Origin: Deltaproteobacteria bacterium IMCC39146
GTDB taxonomy: Bacteria; Desulfobacterota; Desulfuromonadia; Desulfuromonadales; BM103
Length of the DNA: 64,000 nucleotides
Direction: 5' to 3'
Assembly: GCA_030005635.1 (NCBI GenBank)
Contig: JARUHP010000008.1
Location: forward strand, 62,001 to 126,000
Shown: in pieces, positions 35,468-44,789 of the stretch
Position numbering within the stretch: position 1 is the first letter of the stretch
Layout: each line of letters starts with the position of its first letter
Translations under genes and position numbers: made by a program
The notes under the pieces: generated by a model
What the model was told of the DNA's origin: nothing
The model's database searches: none
Seen by the model: only the letters and a program-made list of their open reading frames with translations

Positions 35468-37336
35468 ATGATTCATAAATATTTTTCCAGTGTGCATCTC
35501 AGATGTCGTTGGGCCTTTTGGTTTGTCGTCTGTAATACCATTATTGGTGCTATTATCTCCCTCCGTTTTCTTGGCCCCATTGATTTCAATGGCAATATAG
35601 CTTCTTATGCTTATGTTGCCAGTTATTGGGTGGCTCATTTTACTGCTTTGGCATTGGGAGCTTGGCTGCTGATATTTGTGCCGCTGAATTTCATATCGCC
35701 ATGGAACAGATTAGTCAGGGGAATCGGGATTCTGCTACTGACTCTAGGACAGATACTTCTCCTCATTGATACTTTTGTATTCCTGAATTATCGATTCCAC
35801 ATCAATCGCTTCATCCTTGACTTGATTGTCAACGATACAGAGGGGCAGATTTTCTCTTTTTCAAACATGTTCTGGATTATGGCTATAGCCTGTGCTTTCG
35901 TATTGCTAACAGTTGAAATTGTAATATCTGAATGGCTTTGGCGTCGAATACTACAAAAGAAGAGGGTCCGGTGTTTTGGGCCAGGAGTTGTTTTCTGCAT
36001 TTTGCTGACAGTCTCGGCCCATGCCAGTCATGTCTGGGCGGATGCAAACTCTTTCCATCCAATTACCAATTACAACAAGATTCTTCCGCTTTCCCATCCG
36101 ACAACTTCATACAAGTTGATGAAAAAATATGGTTGGGCTGACCCCGAAGCTTACGCAAAGAAGGATTCTCTTAAGGTAAAGAATAGTGCTGCCAATCTGA
36201 ATTATCCTCTGGCTCCTGTTCAATGTCGCCCGACTGAACGACCACTGAATGTCTTGCTTGTTGTTATCGATTCCTGGCGTGCAGACATGCTTTCTTCACA
36301 GGTGTCACCGAACATCTATGACTTTGCTGGTAAAAGCAGTCGGTATGAGAGCCATTTCAGCGGCTCCAATAGCACTCGAGCCGGTATTTTTAGCCTCTTT
36401 TATGGTTTGCCAGGACACTACTGGAAGGCGATGAAAGATAGTCAAACCCCTCCGGTCCTGGTAAGAGAGCTGTTACGACAGGACTATCAGTTCGGAGTCT
36501 TTGCTGCTGCACGGCTGGATAATCCCCGCTTTAACCAGACTGTTTTCCAGCCATTGCGTGAGCTACGGTTAAATACCCCTGGCAAGAAGACATACGAGCG
36601 CGATGCAAATTTGACCGGTGACTGGAAGCGGTGGTTTGAAGGCGAACGAGATGAAAGCAAGCCTTTTTTCGGTTTCCTCTTCTACGACTCTCCTCACGGT
36701 TTTTCATTTCCGCCTGATTATAAAAAGCCGTTCGAACCTTCTTGGGAAAACGTCAACCAGATGCTTTTGAATGACGATTTTGATGCAACACCTTTTCTGA
36801 ACCGTTATAAGAATGCTGTTCATTATACCGACAGCTTGGTGGGCGAAGTCCTTGCCCACTTGGAAGCACAAGGGCATCTAGAAGATACGGTTGTCATTGT
36901 CACTGGTGATCATGGCGAAGAATTCAATGATAACGGCAAAGGGTTTTGGGGGCACAACGGCAACTTCAGCCCTGTACAGGTTCAAGTTCCCATGGTCGTT
37001 CACTGGCCGGGGAGGGCCGTACAATCCTATGCCCATATTACAAGTCACTATGATGTTGCCCCAACGTTATTAAGTAATGTTCTGAAGTGCAGCAATCCGA
37101 TAGATGATTACAGCGTTGGCGCAGACTTGGTTAATCAGAAGGAACGTCAGGATTGGCTTTTGGTTGCCAGTTACAGTAGTTATGCGATACTCGAGAAAGA
37201 CCGGATTACAGAAATTGACCCCTTGGGGAATTATACTATTTACGATTACTCTTATAGACAGATGAATAAGGCCAAACTGAATTATGATGTTGTGCTAGCA
37301 GCAATGAAGGGTCTCAAGCGGTTTACTACAAAGTAG
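35468..37336 (+). CDS. LapC/YejM (PbgA)-like inner-membrane protein
   Basis: A 622-residue protein with the YejM layout. Five transmembrane helices (about residues 16-36, 52-76, 82-106, 133-155, 168-186) form a DUF3413-type domain, and a periplasmic alkaline-phosphatase/sulfatase-fold domain starts near 258. Enterobacterial YejM senses periplasmic LPS and controls LpxC proteolysis through LapB. Metal-site positions look intact here: LVVIDSWRAD (Asp268), SNSTRAG (Thr303), VTGDHGEEF (Asp481, His482) and WGHNGNF (His496). The sulfatase C-x-P-x-R signature is absent, so it is not a formylglycine sulfatase. Regulator or lipid-modifying phosphotransferase are the two options. Confidence 0.82.
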   Translation: MIHKYFSSVHLRCRWAFWFVVCNTIIGAIISLRFLGPIDFNGNIASYAYVASYWVAHFTALALGAWLLIFVPLNFISPWNRLVRGIGILLLTLGQILLLIDTFVFLNYRFHINRFILDLIVNDTEGQIFSFSNMFWIMAIACAFVLLTVEIVISEWLWRRILQKKRVRCFGPGVVFCILLTVSAHASHVWADANSFHPITNYNKILPLSHPTTSYKLMKKYGWADPEAYAKKDSLKVKNSAANLNYPLAPVQCRPTERPLNVLLVVIDSWRADMLSSQVSPNIYDFAGKSSRYESHFSGSNSTRAGIFSLFYGLPGHYWKAMKDSQTPPVLVRELLRQDYQFGVFAAARLDNPRFNQTVFQPLRELRLNTPGKKTYERDANLTGDWKRWFEGERDESKPFFGFLFYDSPHGFSFPPDYKKPFEPSWENVNQMLLNDDFDATPFLNRYKNAVHYTDSLVGEVLAHLEAQGHLEDTVVIVTGDHGEEFNDNGKGFWGHNGNFSPVQVQVPMVVHWPGRAVQSYAHITSHYDVAPTLLSNVLKCSNPIDDYSVGADLVNQKERQDWLLVASYSSYAILEKDRITEIDPLGNYTIYDYSYRQMNKAKLNYDVVLAAMKGLKRFTTK

Positions 37337-37409
37337 TCTGATTGTAAAAAACTGATTGCGTCAGTTTGGGAAAAATGTTCGGAGAATTCGGTATCAAGGA
37401 GAAACGCTC

Positions 37410-37824
37410 ATGTCAAAATATAAAGAATCCGTTAATCATAAAAAAGCCAAGAGCTTTTTTAAACGGCTACATGGCTAAGATTTATGGATCTCTCCAAAGA
37501 TAAAATGTAACTCCATACGGTACGGTAATTGGTGTGTCTGCACGGACAAGATCTTAGCAGAGAGTATCGTTTATTCAGTTGGTATAGGCGAGAACATCGA
37601 ATTTTATTTTGAAGATGGATATCGATTCTTCTGAGTACGCTGTAATTGAAGACATCCTTCAGTTAGGTATCGATGTCGGCCAGATCCTGGTGTAATCTCT
37701 TCACCGGTTTAAGTAGGTCGGTGTGCAAAAGACGAAAGACGCCGTTGAACAACTGAGCAATCTCGGCTACAAGATCTTCTTCATTTCGGAGAAGGGGAAA
37801 GAGTACTCGTTTATCAAGGTTTGA
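37410..37824 (+). pseudogene. FkbM-family methyltransferase, decayed
   Basis: The frame opens at ATG 37410 behind a perfect AAGGAG (37396-37401), but a TAA stops it after 22 codons. The same frame continues with YGNWCVC, ILAESIVYSVGIGENIEF, the S-adenosylmethionine-binding start of FkbM proteins. A shift and a large internal deletion then join it to MDIDSSEYAVIEDILQLG, the conserved FkbM core. The C-terminal part, KTKDAVEQLSNLGYKIFFIS then EYSFIKV, has two further stops before it. At least four lesions are visible, so this is a true pseudogene. The intact protein would have methylated a glycan. Confidence 0.78.
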
Positions 37825-38878
37825 TGCTGATTGCTTTATCCAGTTTCTCGAGGACGGCATCGATTCTTATCAAGTCCATGGCCGCCGGATTCCTAACGCG
37901 CTGGCCCCATTCTATTTCCTCAACACTTTTACCGAACTCCTCCATAACCGCTTCTGGATAACAGTTAACGGTCAGCTCGCGATTTAGATAGGGGCCGGTA
38001 CGACCCGGATTTGAGGTTGCGTAGAGACCGATAACCGGTGTGCCTACAGCATTGGCCAGATGCGCTGGACCTGTATCCGGGGCTATAACGACGCGAGCAA
38101 GTGACAAAACTGCCAGTAATTCTTTCAAGGAAGTCTGTCCTACCAGATTGCATGGCTTATGTTTTGCCGCTGTGGCAATCGCGGTCGCGTATTTACGTTC
38201 CAAGACAGAAGGACCGCCGGTCAGAACCGTTGGTAAATCATATTTTTCTGAAGCAAAATCAATGATTTTGGCGTATGATGCGATATCCCAGTTGCGGTAG
38301 TTACGCGCCCGGATGCTGGAGCAGGGATTGATCGCCAGGAAAGGCTGCTTGTATTGGAGCAGCTCTTTTGCTTTATTGAAGGCGGCCTCGGGGATTGGGA
38401 TGTCCCAGTGGACTTCTGACGTGTCAAGCCCGAGTGTTTTTGGGAATTCAAGGAAGCCGTCGAGGACGTGTTGACGAGGGACGGCGGCAATCGATGCATT
38501 GGTAACGAGCGATTGCATGCCTTTGGCTCTCGCCCGGTCGAAGCCGAGTTTGTGCTTCGCGTTGACAGTCAAGCTGGCCAGACTGGCTCGCATTGAGGCT
38601 TGCATGTTGAGAAGAAAGTCGAAGTTCTTGTTTTTCAACTTCTGAGACAGATCGAGTTGTGCTTTCCACCCTTGTGACTTGTCATAGACAATGAAATCCA
38701 CATCAGGGAGGTCTTCGACCAACGCCAGCTCGGTCTTGCCGATGATCCAGCTGATCTTTGTCTCGGGCCATTGACGCTGCAGGATGCGAAGCACAGGCAG
38801 AACGTGGCTGACATCCCCGATTGCAGAGAGTCGGAGAATACAGAGGTTTTCAGGTGGTAGTGTAAATGGTTGATTCAT
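37814..38878 (-). CDS. GT9 heptosyltransferase family protein
   Basis: A 354-residue GT9 enzyme on the minus strand. ENLCILRLSAIGDVSHVLPV begins the acceptor domain, KLGFDRARAKG is typical of heptosyltransferase I-type proteins, and APDTGPAHLANAVGTPVIGLYA is the ADP-heptose site. With waaF in the upstream operon, it is a good candidate for the first heptosyltransferase (WaaC role). ATG 38878 gives MNQPFTL; an earlier ATG at 38890 is possible. Both overlap the start of the divergent kdkA. Its 3' end overlaps the FkbM pseudogene. Confidence 0.83.
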   Translation of the reverse strand: MNQPFTLPPENLCILRLSAIGDVSHVLPVLRILQRQWPETKISWIIGKTELALVEDLPDVDFIVYDKSQGWKAQLDLSQKLKNKNFDFLLNMQASMRASLASLTVNAKHKLGFDRARAKGMQSLVTNASIAAVPRQHVLDGFLEFPKTLGLDTSEVHWDIPIPEAAFNKAKELLQYKQPFLAINPCSSIRARNYRNWDIASYAKIIDFASEKYDLPTVLTGGPSVLERKYATAIATAAKHKPCNLVGQTSLKELLAVLSLARVVIAPDTGPAHLANAVGTPVIGLYATSNPGRTGPYLNRELTVNCYPEAVMEEFGKSVEEIEWGQRVRNPAAMDLIRIDAVLEKLDKAISIKP

Positions 38879-39603
38879 TAGACAATACATTCAATGTAAG
38901 AACGCTTGGCAACACAACGGTTCTGTTCGACCCTGAACTGATCGGCGAACCGTCTTTCGATATTTTTGATCCTGAACAGTTGGCTTCTCAAAACCGAATC
39001 CTTGGCTGTGCCCTCGGCCGCGGCAATTCCTTTTTTTTCAACTATGCAAACCGCGAATTCGTCTTGCGACATTTCCGGCGAGGCGGATGGGTTGGCCGTT
39101 TTGTTGAAGACCTGTATTTAGGCCGGGCCCCCGATTCCAGCCGCGCATTTCGTGAGTTGCGTCTGCTTGCCGCTATGTTTACTGATGGTCTGCCAGTCCC
39201 CCGACCGGTTGCTGCTGCGTTCACACGGTACGGATGCTGCCACCGAATCGACCTGATTACCGAAAGAATCCCCCTGGCAATGCCTCTTGCTGACCGGATG
39301 GAAGAATCTTCGCTCAGCCAGATTGTCTGGCGTCAACTCGGCGCAACCGTGCGGCAATTTCATCTCAAAGGTATTTATCATGCCGACCTGAATGCCCGCA
39401 ATATATTAATTGATCAAGAAGGAGCCGTATTCTTGATCGATTTTGATCGTGGTGAGTTCCGGGCTGGGCATGCTTGGCAAGAGGACAACCTCAATCGGCT
39501 GTTACGTTCGTTACATAAATTCAACAAAAACTTGAATTCTTTTAAATTTGATATGGCCGACTGGCGGAGCTTTTTACAGGGCTATGCCGACGCCGCATCC
39601 TGA
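38866..39603 (+). CDS. kdkA: 3-deoxy-D-manno-octulosonic acid (Kdo) kinase KdkA
   Basis: A 245-residue kinase that phosphorylates Kdo at O4 on lipid A-Kdo. GCALGRGNSFFF and LRHFRRGGWVGRF match the Haemophilus KdkA N-terminal pattern. SRAFRELRLLAAMFTDGLPVP follows, and the catalytic loop is YHADLNARNIL with FLIDFDRG as the metal-binding motif. KdkA usually accompanies a single-Kdo inner core, which fits one waaA. The start ATG 38866 lies within the 5' end of the divergent GT9 gene. AGGTGG upstream is an acceptable ribosome site. Confidence 0.9.
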   Translation: MVDSLDNTFNVRTLGNTTVLFDPELIGEPSFDIFDPEQLASQNRILGCALGRGNSFFFNYANREFVLRHFRRGGWVGRFVEDLYLGRAPDSSRAFRELRLLAAMFTDGLPVPRPVAAAFTRYGCCHRIDLITERIPLAMPLADRMEESSLSQIVWRQLGATVRQFHLKGIYHADLNARNILIDQEGAVFLIDFDRGEFRAGHAWQEDNLNRLLRSLHKFNKNLNSFKFDMADWRSFLQGYADAAS

Positions 39604-39626
39604 TCAGAACCTAGCAATTACTCATT

Positions 39627-40070
39627 ATGAGTTGTTTAGAAAAATATTACAACCAGGGCAATGTCCATGAACTTTTCCCAAAGAAGATCACCCCTATTCG
39701 TTGCGGTGATGAACTCTACTACCTTTGCCGTTAAGAATGGCCAGGTTCCCATGTTTGATTTTGAAGAGATTATTCCGGAAAAGTATTGCGAAAACATTCA
39801 GTTCAGAGATATCTTATTCTTTCTGATCTCTTTGTCACAGGTCAAGCGAATCGAGTTTAACTATCGAAAGCTTTTGAACCAATACGAGGAGTGTCTAGAA
39901 AAAAAGGTAGCATCCATAAAGTTGTTGCACTGGCGAAAAAAATCAGCTGGCTCGGACACCTGTCACAAACCAGCTGTGCCAATCTTTTTGGCCGGGATGT
40001 CTATCGAATTTTAACCCTCATTCGGCAGATATTACAGGTTGATGCAGAACAAGACCTGGTATCAAACTAA
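39627..40070 (+). pseudogene. Unidentified gene with two compensating frameshifts
   Basis: Three consecutive frames join into one 148-codon reading: MSCLEKYYNQG up to ELYYLCR (stop TAA 39732), then KNGQVPMFDFEEIIPEKYC through EECLEKK in the +1 frame, then SIHKVVALAKKISWLGHL to AEQDLVSN in the first frame again. The second shift falls in an A7 run (39899-39905), the first near CGTTAAGAA at 39729. The family is not recognised. It lies between kdkA and gmhA, so a core-LPS role is plausible. Either a recent pseudogene or two base-call errors. Confidence 0.5.
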
Positions 40071-40101
40071 TAACTTACTGCGAAACACCCAAGGCTGATC
40101 A

Positions 40102-40674
40102 ATGATCGAACAATATTTTGCCAATCATATCGCTGTCATCAAAGCTTGTTCGGATTCTGCCGGCTCACAAATCGAAGCAATGGTTGACACGATCGTCGCT
40201 GCGGTACGTGATGGAGGGAAACTGCTCATTGTCGGCAATGGCGGCTCTGCCGCTGATGCTCAGCATTTTGCAGCAGAAATGGTCGGCCGTTTTCAACTGG
40301 AGCGCCGGGCAATCCCGGCAATTGCCTTGACCACAGACACCTCGATTCTCACTGCCGTTGGCAACGATTACGGCTTCGATTCGGTTTTTTCCCGTCAGGT
40401 TGAAGCGCTTGCGTGCTCAGGTGATGTTATCCTCGGTATCAGTACCAGTGGCCAATCGAACAATATTCTGCGTGCAATGGAGGTTGGCCGTGATCGTGGC
40501 TGCAGCCTGCTTTGTCTTGCGGGACGTGATGGTGGTCCGATAGCTGATATGGCTGATTTGGCCCTGGTTGTGCCCTCGCATGAGACACCGCATATCCAGG
40601 AGGCTCACCTGACTATAATCCACCTGATGTGCAAATTTATAGAGGCGCGTATTGCACATGGTGACCCGTCATGA
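40102..40674 (+). CDS. gmhA: Sedoheptulose 7-phosphate isomerase GmhA
   Basis: A 190-residue SIS-domain isomerase that starts ADP-heptose synthesis by making D-glycero-D-manno-heptose 7-phosphate. LLIVGNGGSAADAQHFAAEMVGR (in part) is the phosphate loop with zinc-binding His, and ALTTDTSILTAVGNDYGF and STSGQSNNI are family motifs. HETPHIQEAHLTIIH near the C-terminus carries the catalytic residues. It overlaps the next gene by four bases. Confidence 0.95.
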   Translation: MIEQYFANHIAVIKACSDSAGSQIEAMVDTIVAAVRDGGKLLIVGNGGSAADAQHFAAEMVGRFQLERRAIPAIALTTDTSILTAVGNDYGFDSVFSRQVEALACSGDVILGISTSGQSNNILRAMEVGRDRGCSLLCLAGRDGGPIADMADLALVVPSHETPHIQEAHLTIIHLMCKFIEARIAHGDPS

Positions 40675-41633
40675 CGCCTGAAAAATATCAACCTGTTGAC
40701 ATGTCTGCTGTCAAAACCTACTCGGTCCATGATCGCAATAACAAAGTTCAGGTTGAAAAACATTTTGCGGCCCCGCCTGAAGCCGAAAGCTCTTTTGCCG
40801 AATTCCTTGCAGGTTTGCCGAACCTGTTGGGTGCGGAGTCTCTTCAGCGAGTCGTCGCAGCCATTGTCAAAGCACATCGCCTACAGCGTCCAGTTGTCCT
40901 TGCTATCGGTGGACACGTCATAAAATGTGGGCTGCAACCGACTCTCAAAAAGCTGATTGAGGAGGGCATCATCACGGCAGTGGCGATGAATGGTTCTGCT
41001 GCCATCCATGATTTTGAAGTGTCGTTGATCGGTGAAACTTCAGAGGATGTCGGTGCTGTTTTGCATACGGGTAATTTCGGTTTTGCCGAAGAGACCGGTG
41101 GTGGAATGAATCGAGCCCTTAAGGTTGGCATGGCTTCGGGTGTGGGCTTCGGTGAGGCCATAGGTCGTTGCATTCTTGAAAGTAAGCACCCCTTCAGAGA
41201 TCACAGCCTGCTGGCGGCTTGTGTCGAAAATGAAATTCCGGTTACAACGCACGTTGCCATTGGTGCAGATATCATCCATCAACACCCAGATTTCGACGGT
41301 GCTGTGACCGGAGAAATGTCAGCACGGGACTTTAGATTGCTGACTTCGGTTGTGGCTGATTTAAATGGTGGAGTCTGGCTCAATGTTGGCTCAGCAGTTA
41401 TAATGCCAGAGGTGTTTTTAAAAGCCTTGTCCATAGCTCAAAACCTTGGGCACCAGGTTGAGAATTTCACCACAGCCAATTTCGATATGAACCAGCACTA
41501 TCGCCCATTGCAGAATGTTGTCAAACGTCCAACTTCAGGCAGCGGTAAGGGTTATTCGATAATCGGCCACCATGAAATTAATATTCCATTGCTGGCTGCT
41601 GCAGTCCTCGAAAAGCTGCACGAGGGAGCCTGA
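40671..41633 (+). CDS. Conserved protein, possible deoxyhypusine synthase-like fold
   Basis: A 320-residue cytosolic protein of uncertain function inserted between gmhA and hldE. Conserved-looking blocks are VLAIGGHVIKCG (residues 76-87), MNGSAAIHDFE (106-116), GETSEDV and FGFAEETGGGMNRA (136-149). The layout of glycine-rich, nucleotide-binding segments recalls the NAD-dependent deoxyhypusine/homospermidine synthase fold, but this is a weak impression. Translation is coupled to gmhA (ATGA overlap) and hldE starts four bases after it. That points to a role in heptose or LPS metabolism, though no reaction can be named. Confidence 0.65.
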   Translation: MTPEKYQPVDMSAVKTYSVHDRNNKVQVEKHFAAPPEAESSFAEFLAGLPNLLGAESLQRVVAAIVKAHRLQRPVVLAIGGHVIKCGLQPTLKKLIEEGIITAVAMNGSAAIHDFEVSLIGETSEDVGAVLHTGNFGFAEETGGGMNRALKVGMASGVGFGEAIGRCILESKHPFRDHSLLAACVENEIPVTTHVAIGADIIHQHPDFDGAVTGEMSARDFRLLTSVVADLNGGVWLNVGSAVIMPEVFLKALSIAQNLGHQVENFTTANFDMNQHYRPLQNVVKRPTSGSGKGYSIIGHHEINIPLLAAAVLEKLHEGA

Positions 41634-41636
41634 TTC

Positions 41637-43109
41637 ATGTCCTTTGATCGTACCTATCTGGAATCTTTTCTTGCCGGTGTTGCTAACACCAGGGCTCTTG
41701 TTGTTGGCGATTTGATGCTCGATGAATATGTCTGGGGCAGTGTGGATCGGATCAGTCCGGAAGCTCCGGTGCAGGTTGTTGAAGTCAAGCGCAAGGAGAA
41801 ACGTCTTGGTGGCGCAGGTAACGTTATTAACAATCTGCTCACGCTTAACTGCCTGGTTGATGTTGCCAGCGTGGTCGGTGATGATGAGGATGGCCAGTTT
41901 CTTCTACGTCGGCTCAAGGAGCGCGGTGTCGAGCGACATGGGGTCTGTGCCCAGATGGGCAGGGTGACCAGCCGTAAAACCAGAGTGTTTGCCAGTAATC
42001 AGCAGATTGTGCGCATCGATCAGGAAACCCGCGCTGACATTACCAGTGAGAGTGAAGCGCGTCTTATCTCATATGTGCGCGATGCGATTGCTGCAACCGA
42101 TGTCATTTTCCTGTCCGATTACCAGAAAGGCGTGTTGACTGATCGTCTTTTGCATGAAGTTATTTCCATCGGGCGTAAGGCAGGAGTTCCGGTACTGGTT
42201 GATCCCAAGGGTGATGATTATAGCAAGTACAGAGGATCAACCCTGCTTACGCCAAACCGAAAAGAGGCACAGCAGGCGACCTGCATTGCCATTGAAGACG
42301 AGGTTTCGTTGCTTTCTGCTGGTAAAAAGTTACTGTCCGATCTGGACCTTGAGGCTCTTGTTCTGACTCGAAGTGAAGAGGGGATGACTGTACTTTCGGC
42401 TGCCGGTGAATTCACTTTGCCGACGGTTGCCCGTGAAGTCTACGATGTCTCCGGCGCGGGAGATACGGTCCTGTCCCTCTTTGGCCTGGGGCTGGCACAA
42501 AAGCTGTCGCTTGAGTACTCCGCAGAGCTTGCCAATCTTGGCGCCGGTATCGTTGTTGGTAAAGTTGGTACTTCCACGGTGAGTGCTCAGGAACTTCTCT
42601 CTGCAGTAGGGCTACAGAATGCCAATATGGATCAGAAAATCACCTCTGCACCCTTACTGAAAAATATTCTGGCAGGCGAACGGCTGCGGGGCCGGAAAGT
42701 TGTTTTTACCAACGGCTGTTTCGATCTTCTGCACGTCGGCCATGTCAAATATCTGCAAGCCGCAAGGCAACTTGGGGATCTTTTGGTTTTGGGACTGAAT
42801 TCAGATGATTCGATCAAAAGATTGAAGGGACCGAGTCGTCCGCTCATTGGCGAGGAGGAAAGGGCGCATATTCTGGCGGCACTCAACTGTATCGATTATG
42901 TGGTTGTTTTTGATGAAGATACCCCCCTAGAGCTGATTACTACATTGAAGCCTGATGTTCTGGTCAAAGGGGGCGATTATACCCCGGATGGGGTGGTCGG
43001 ACGGGATCTCGTCGAGAGCTATGGTGGTCGGGTGGAGTTGATCCGTTTTGTCGATGGCAAGTCAACGACCAATATCATCAACAAGATTCTCGAATCTTAT
43101 CAGAGCTAG
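41637..43109 (+). CDS. hldE: Bifunctional heptose 7-phosphate kinase/heptose 1-phosphate adenylyltransferase
   Basis: HldE (490 residues) phosphorylates heptose 7-phosphate at C1 and later adenylylates heptose 1-phosphate. The N-terminal PfkB-type kinase domain (about 1-325) has GGAGNVINN and [10 protein letters not shown], with Asp276 as the catalytic base. The C-terminal nucleotidyltransferase (about 350-490) has [17 protein letters not shown] with the HxGH motif and GKSTTNII at the end. Both halves look complete. The pathway also needs GmhB, which is next, and the epimerase HldD, which is not in this window. Confidence 0.96.
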   Translation: MSFDRTYLESFLAGVANTRALVVGDLMLDEYVWGSVDRISPEAPVQVVEVKRKEKRLGGAGNVINNLLTLNCLVDVASVVGDDEDGQFLLRRLKERGVERHGVCAQMGRVTSRKTRVFASNQQIVRIDQETRADITSESEARLISYVRDAIAATDVIFLSDYQKGVLTDRLLHEVISIGRKAGVPVLVDPKGDDYSKYRGSTLLTPNRKEAQQATCIAIEDEVSLLSAGKKLLSDLDLEALVLTRSEEGMTVLSAAGEFTLPTVAREVYDVSGAGDTVLSLFGLGLAQKLSLEYSAELANLGAGIVVGKVGTSTVSAQELLSAVGLQNANMDQKITSAPLLKNILAGERLRGRKVVFTNGCFDLLHVGHVKYLQAARQLGDLLVLGLNSDDSIKRLKGPSRPLIGEEERAHILAALNCIDYVVVFDEDTPLELITTLKPDVLVKGGDYTPDGVVGRDLVESYGGRVELIRFVDGKSTTNIINKILESYQS

Positions 43110-43117
43110 CCTCCCTC

Positions 43118-43693
43118 ATGATAAAGAACGCATTGCGCCCGGCCGTATTCCTTGATCGAGATGGCACCATTAATCTTGAGAAAGACTATCTCTACAAAAC
43201 AGAAGATTTTGAATTTGTTCCCGGTGCAGCGGAAGCGATTCATGCTCTTAAAGAGGCAGGGTACCTGGTTGTCGTTGTTACGAACCAGTCGGGGGTTGCA
43301 CGAGGCTACTTTACCATGGCCGATGTTCTGCATTTGCATGAACATATCCAGAGCGCCTTGAATAAATTCAATACAGCCATCGATGCATTTTATATTTGCC
43401 CACATCACCCTGAAAGAGGCTTAGGAGATTTTCTCCAGAACTGTGACTGTCGCAAAGGGCAACCCGGGATGTTGCTTCAGGCTGCGCGTGACTGTAATAT
43501 TGATCTTTCCAGCTCTTACATGGTCGGAGACAAGCTTGCTGATATTGAGGCTGGAGAGAGTGCAGGTTGTACTTCTATCATGGTTTTGACCGGTTATGGT
43601 CAGACCGATGCAAAGAAATTAACAAAGCAGCGCGCCTTGGTTTGTGATGACCTGACTGAAGCCGTTGCGTATATTCTAAATGAAAAAGACTGA
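43118..43693 (+). CDS. gmhB: Heptose 1,7-bisphosphate phosphatase GmhB
   Basis: A 191-residue HAD phosphatase that removes the C7 phosphate from heptose bisphosphate. The DxD nucleophile motif is FLDRDGTIN (Asp13, Asp15), [10 protein letters not shown] is motif II, and ICPHHPE with NCDCRKG forms the zinc-binding site typical of Gmh[14 protein letters not shown] is motif IV. Its end lies 25 bases before the rmlB start. Confidence 0.94.
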   Translation: MIKNALRPAVFLDRDGTINLEKDYLYKTEDFEFVPGAAEAIHALKEAGYLVVVVTNQSGVARGYFTMADVLHLHEHIQSALNKFNTAIDAFYICPHHPERGLGDFLQNCDCRKGQPGMLLQAARDCNIDLSSSYMVGDKLADIEAGESAGCTSIMVLTGYGQTDAKKLTKQRALVCDDLTEAVAYILNEKD

Positions 43694-43706
43694 GACTTTA
43701 GTCTTC

Positions 43707-43711
43707 AGGAG
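43707..43711 (+). promoter_or_regulatory. Ribosome binding site deciding the rmlB start
   Basis: AGGAG (43707-43711) ends seven bases before TTG 43719. This fixes a TTG start whose product opens [16 protein letters not shown], against an in-frame ATG at 43680 that lies inside gmhB. Confidence 0.75.
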
Positions 43712-43718
43712 TATCTTT

Positions 43719-44789
43719 TTGAAAAATATTCTCGTAACTGGCGGATGCGGCTTTATCGGCTCTAATTTTGTGCGCCTGGTTCTTGAGCAGCTTCCGGACA
43801 GTCGTATTATCAACCTCGACAAGCTGACCTATGCCGGGAATCTAGAGAATCTGGCTGATATAGAAGACAATGATCGTTACAAATTTGTGCGTGGTGATAT
43901 CTGCGACGGTGAATTGATTTTCAATCTGTTTGTACAAGAGCAGATCGATACGGTAGTTCATTTCGCTGCAGAATCTCATGTCGACCGCAGCATCGAGGGT
44001 CCGTCAGAATTTATCCAGACCAATATCCTCGGAACGTTCGCTTTGCTCGAAGCCGCCCGCAAGTTCTGGTTGTCCAGCCCCCGGCCCCCAGTCCCCAACC
44101 CACGTTTTCTACATGTATCAACGGATGAAGTTTATGGTTCGCTGGGTGACACGGGTCTGTTTTCCGAGACGACTCCCTACGATCCCCGCTCTCCCTATTC
44201 GGCTAGCAAGGCATCCTCAGATCATTTAGTAAGCGCTTACCACCATACCTACGGTCTGCCGACTCTGATGACCAACTGTTCCAATAATTATGGGCCGTAT
44301 CACTTTCCTGAAAAGCTGATTCCCTTGATCATCAATAACGCCCTGAACGGCAAGGATCTGCCGGTTTACGGCGATGGCAAGAACGTGCGCGACTGGTTGT
44401 ATGTCGTCGATCATTGCACGGCTATCTTGCGGGTTCTGCAAAAGGGCCGGGTAGGAGAGACCTACAATGTTGGTGGCAACAGTGAAATGCAGAATATTGA
44501 AGTCGTGCAAACGGTTTGCGACATCCTTGACGAAAAAGTTGAACCGCTGGCCAATGGCCAAACCCGGCGCTCATTGATCAAGTTTGTTAAGGATCGTGCT
44601 GGTCATGACCGTCGTTATGCGATTGATGCGACCAAGCTTAAGCAGGAACTTGGCTGGCAACCCTCTGTCACTTTCGAAGACGGCATCCGCATGACCATCG
44701 ATTGGTATTTGAAAAATGAGGAATGGATGTCCGGAGTGCTGGACGGTTCCTACCAGGATTATTATTCCAGTATGTATGATGCTCGTTAA
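43719..44789 (+). CDS. rmlB: dTDP-glucose 4,6-dehydratase
   Basis: RmlB (356 residues) makes dTDP-4-keto-6-deoxyglucose, the second step of dTDP-rhamnose synthesis. The NAD site is [17 protein letters not shown] carries catalytic Asp/Glu, and YSASKAS is the YxxxK motif. The start is TTG 43719. In the loop before [11 protein letters not shown] the encoded [10 protein letters not shown] comes from a C-rich run (about 44075-44102) that looks like an intergenic simple repeat; this loop is variable in other RmlBs. rmlD overlaps the end by 14 bases. Confidence 0.95.
   Translation: MKNILVTGGCGFIGSNFVRLVLEQLPDSRIINLDKLTYAGNLENLADIEDNDRYKFVRGDICDGELIFNLFVQEQIDTVVHFAAESHVDRSIEGPSEFIQTNILGTFALLEAARKFWLSSPRPPVPNPRFLHVSTDEVYGSLGDTGLFSETTPYDPRSPYSASKASSDHLVSAYHHTYGLPTLMTNCSNNYGPYHFPEKLIPLIINNALNGKDLPVYGDGKNVRDWLYVVDHCTAILRVLQKGRVGETYNVGGNSEMQNIEVVQTVCDILDEKVEPLANGQTRRSLIKFVKDRAGHDRRYAIDATKLKQELGWQPSVTFEDGIRMTIDWYLKNEEWMSGVLDGSYQDYYSSMYDAR

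Noticed and set aside
35468-37336. Sulfatase acting against the sulfotransferases
   Set aside because: The fold is shared, but the C/S-x-P-x-R formylglycine signature is missing and the membrane layout is that of LapC/YejM.
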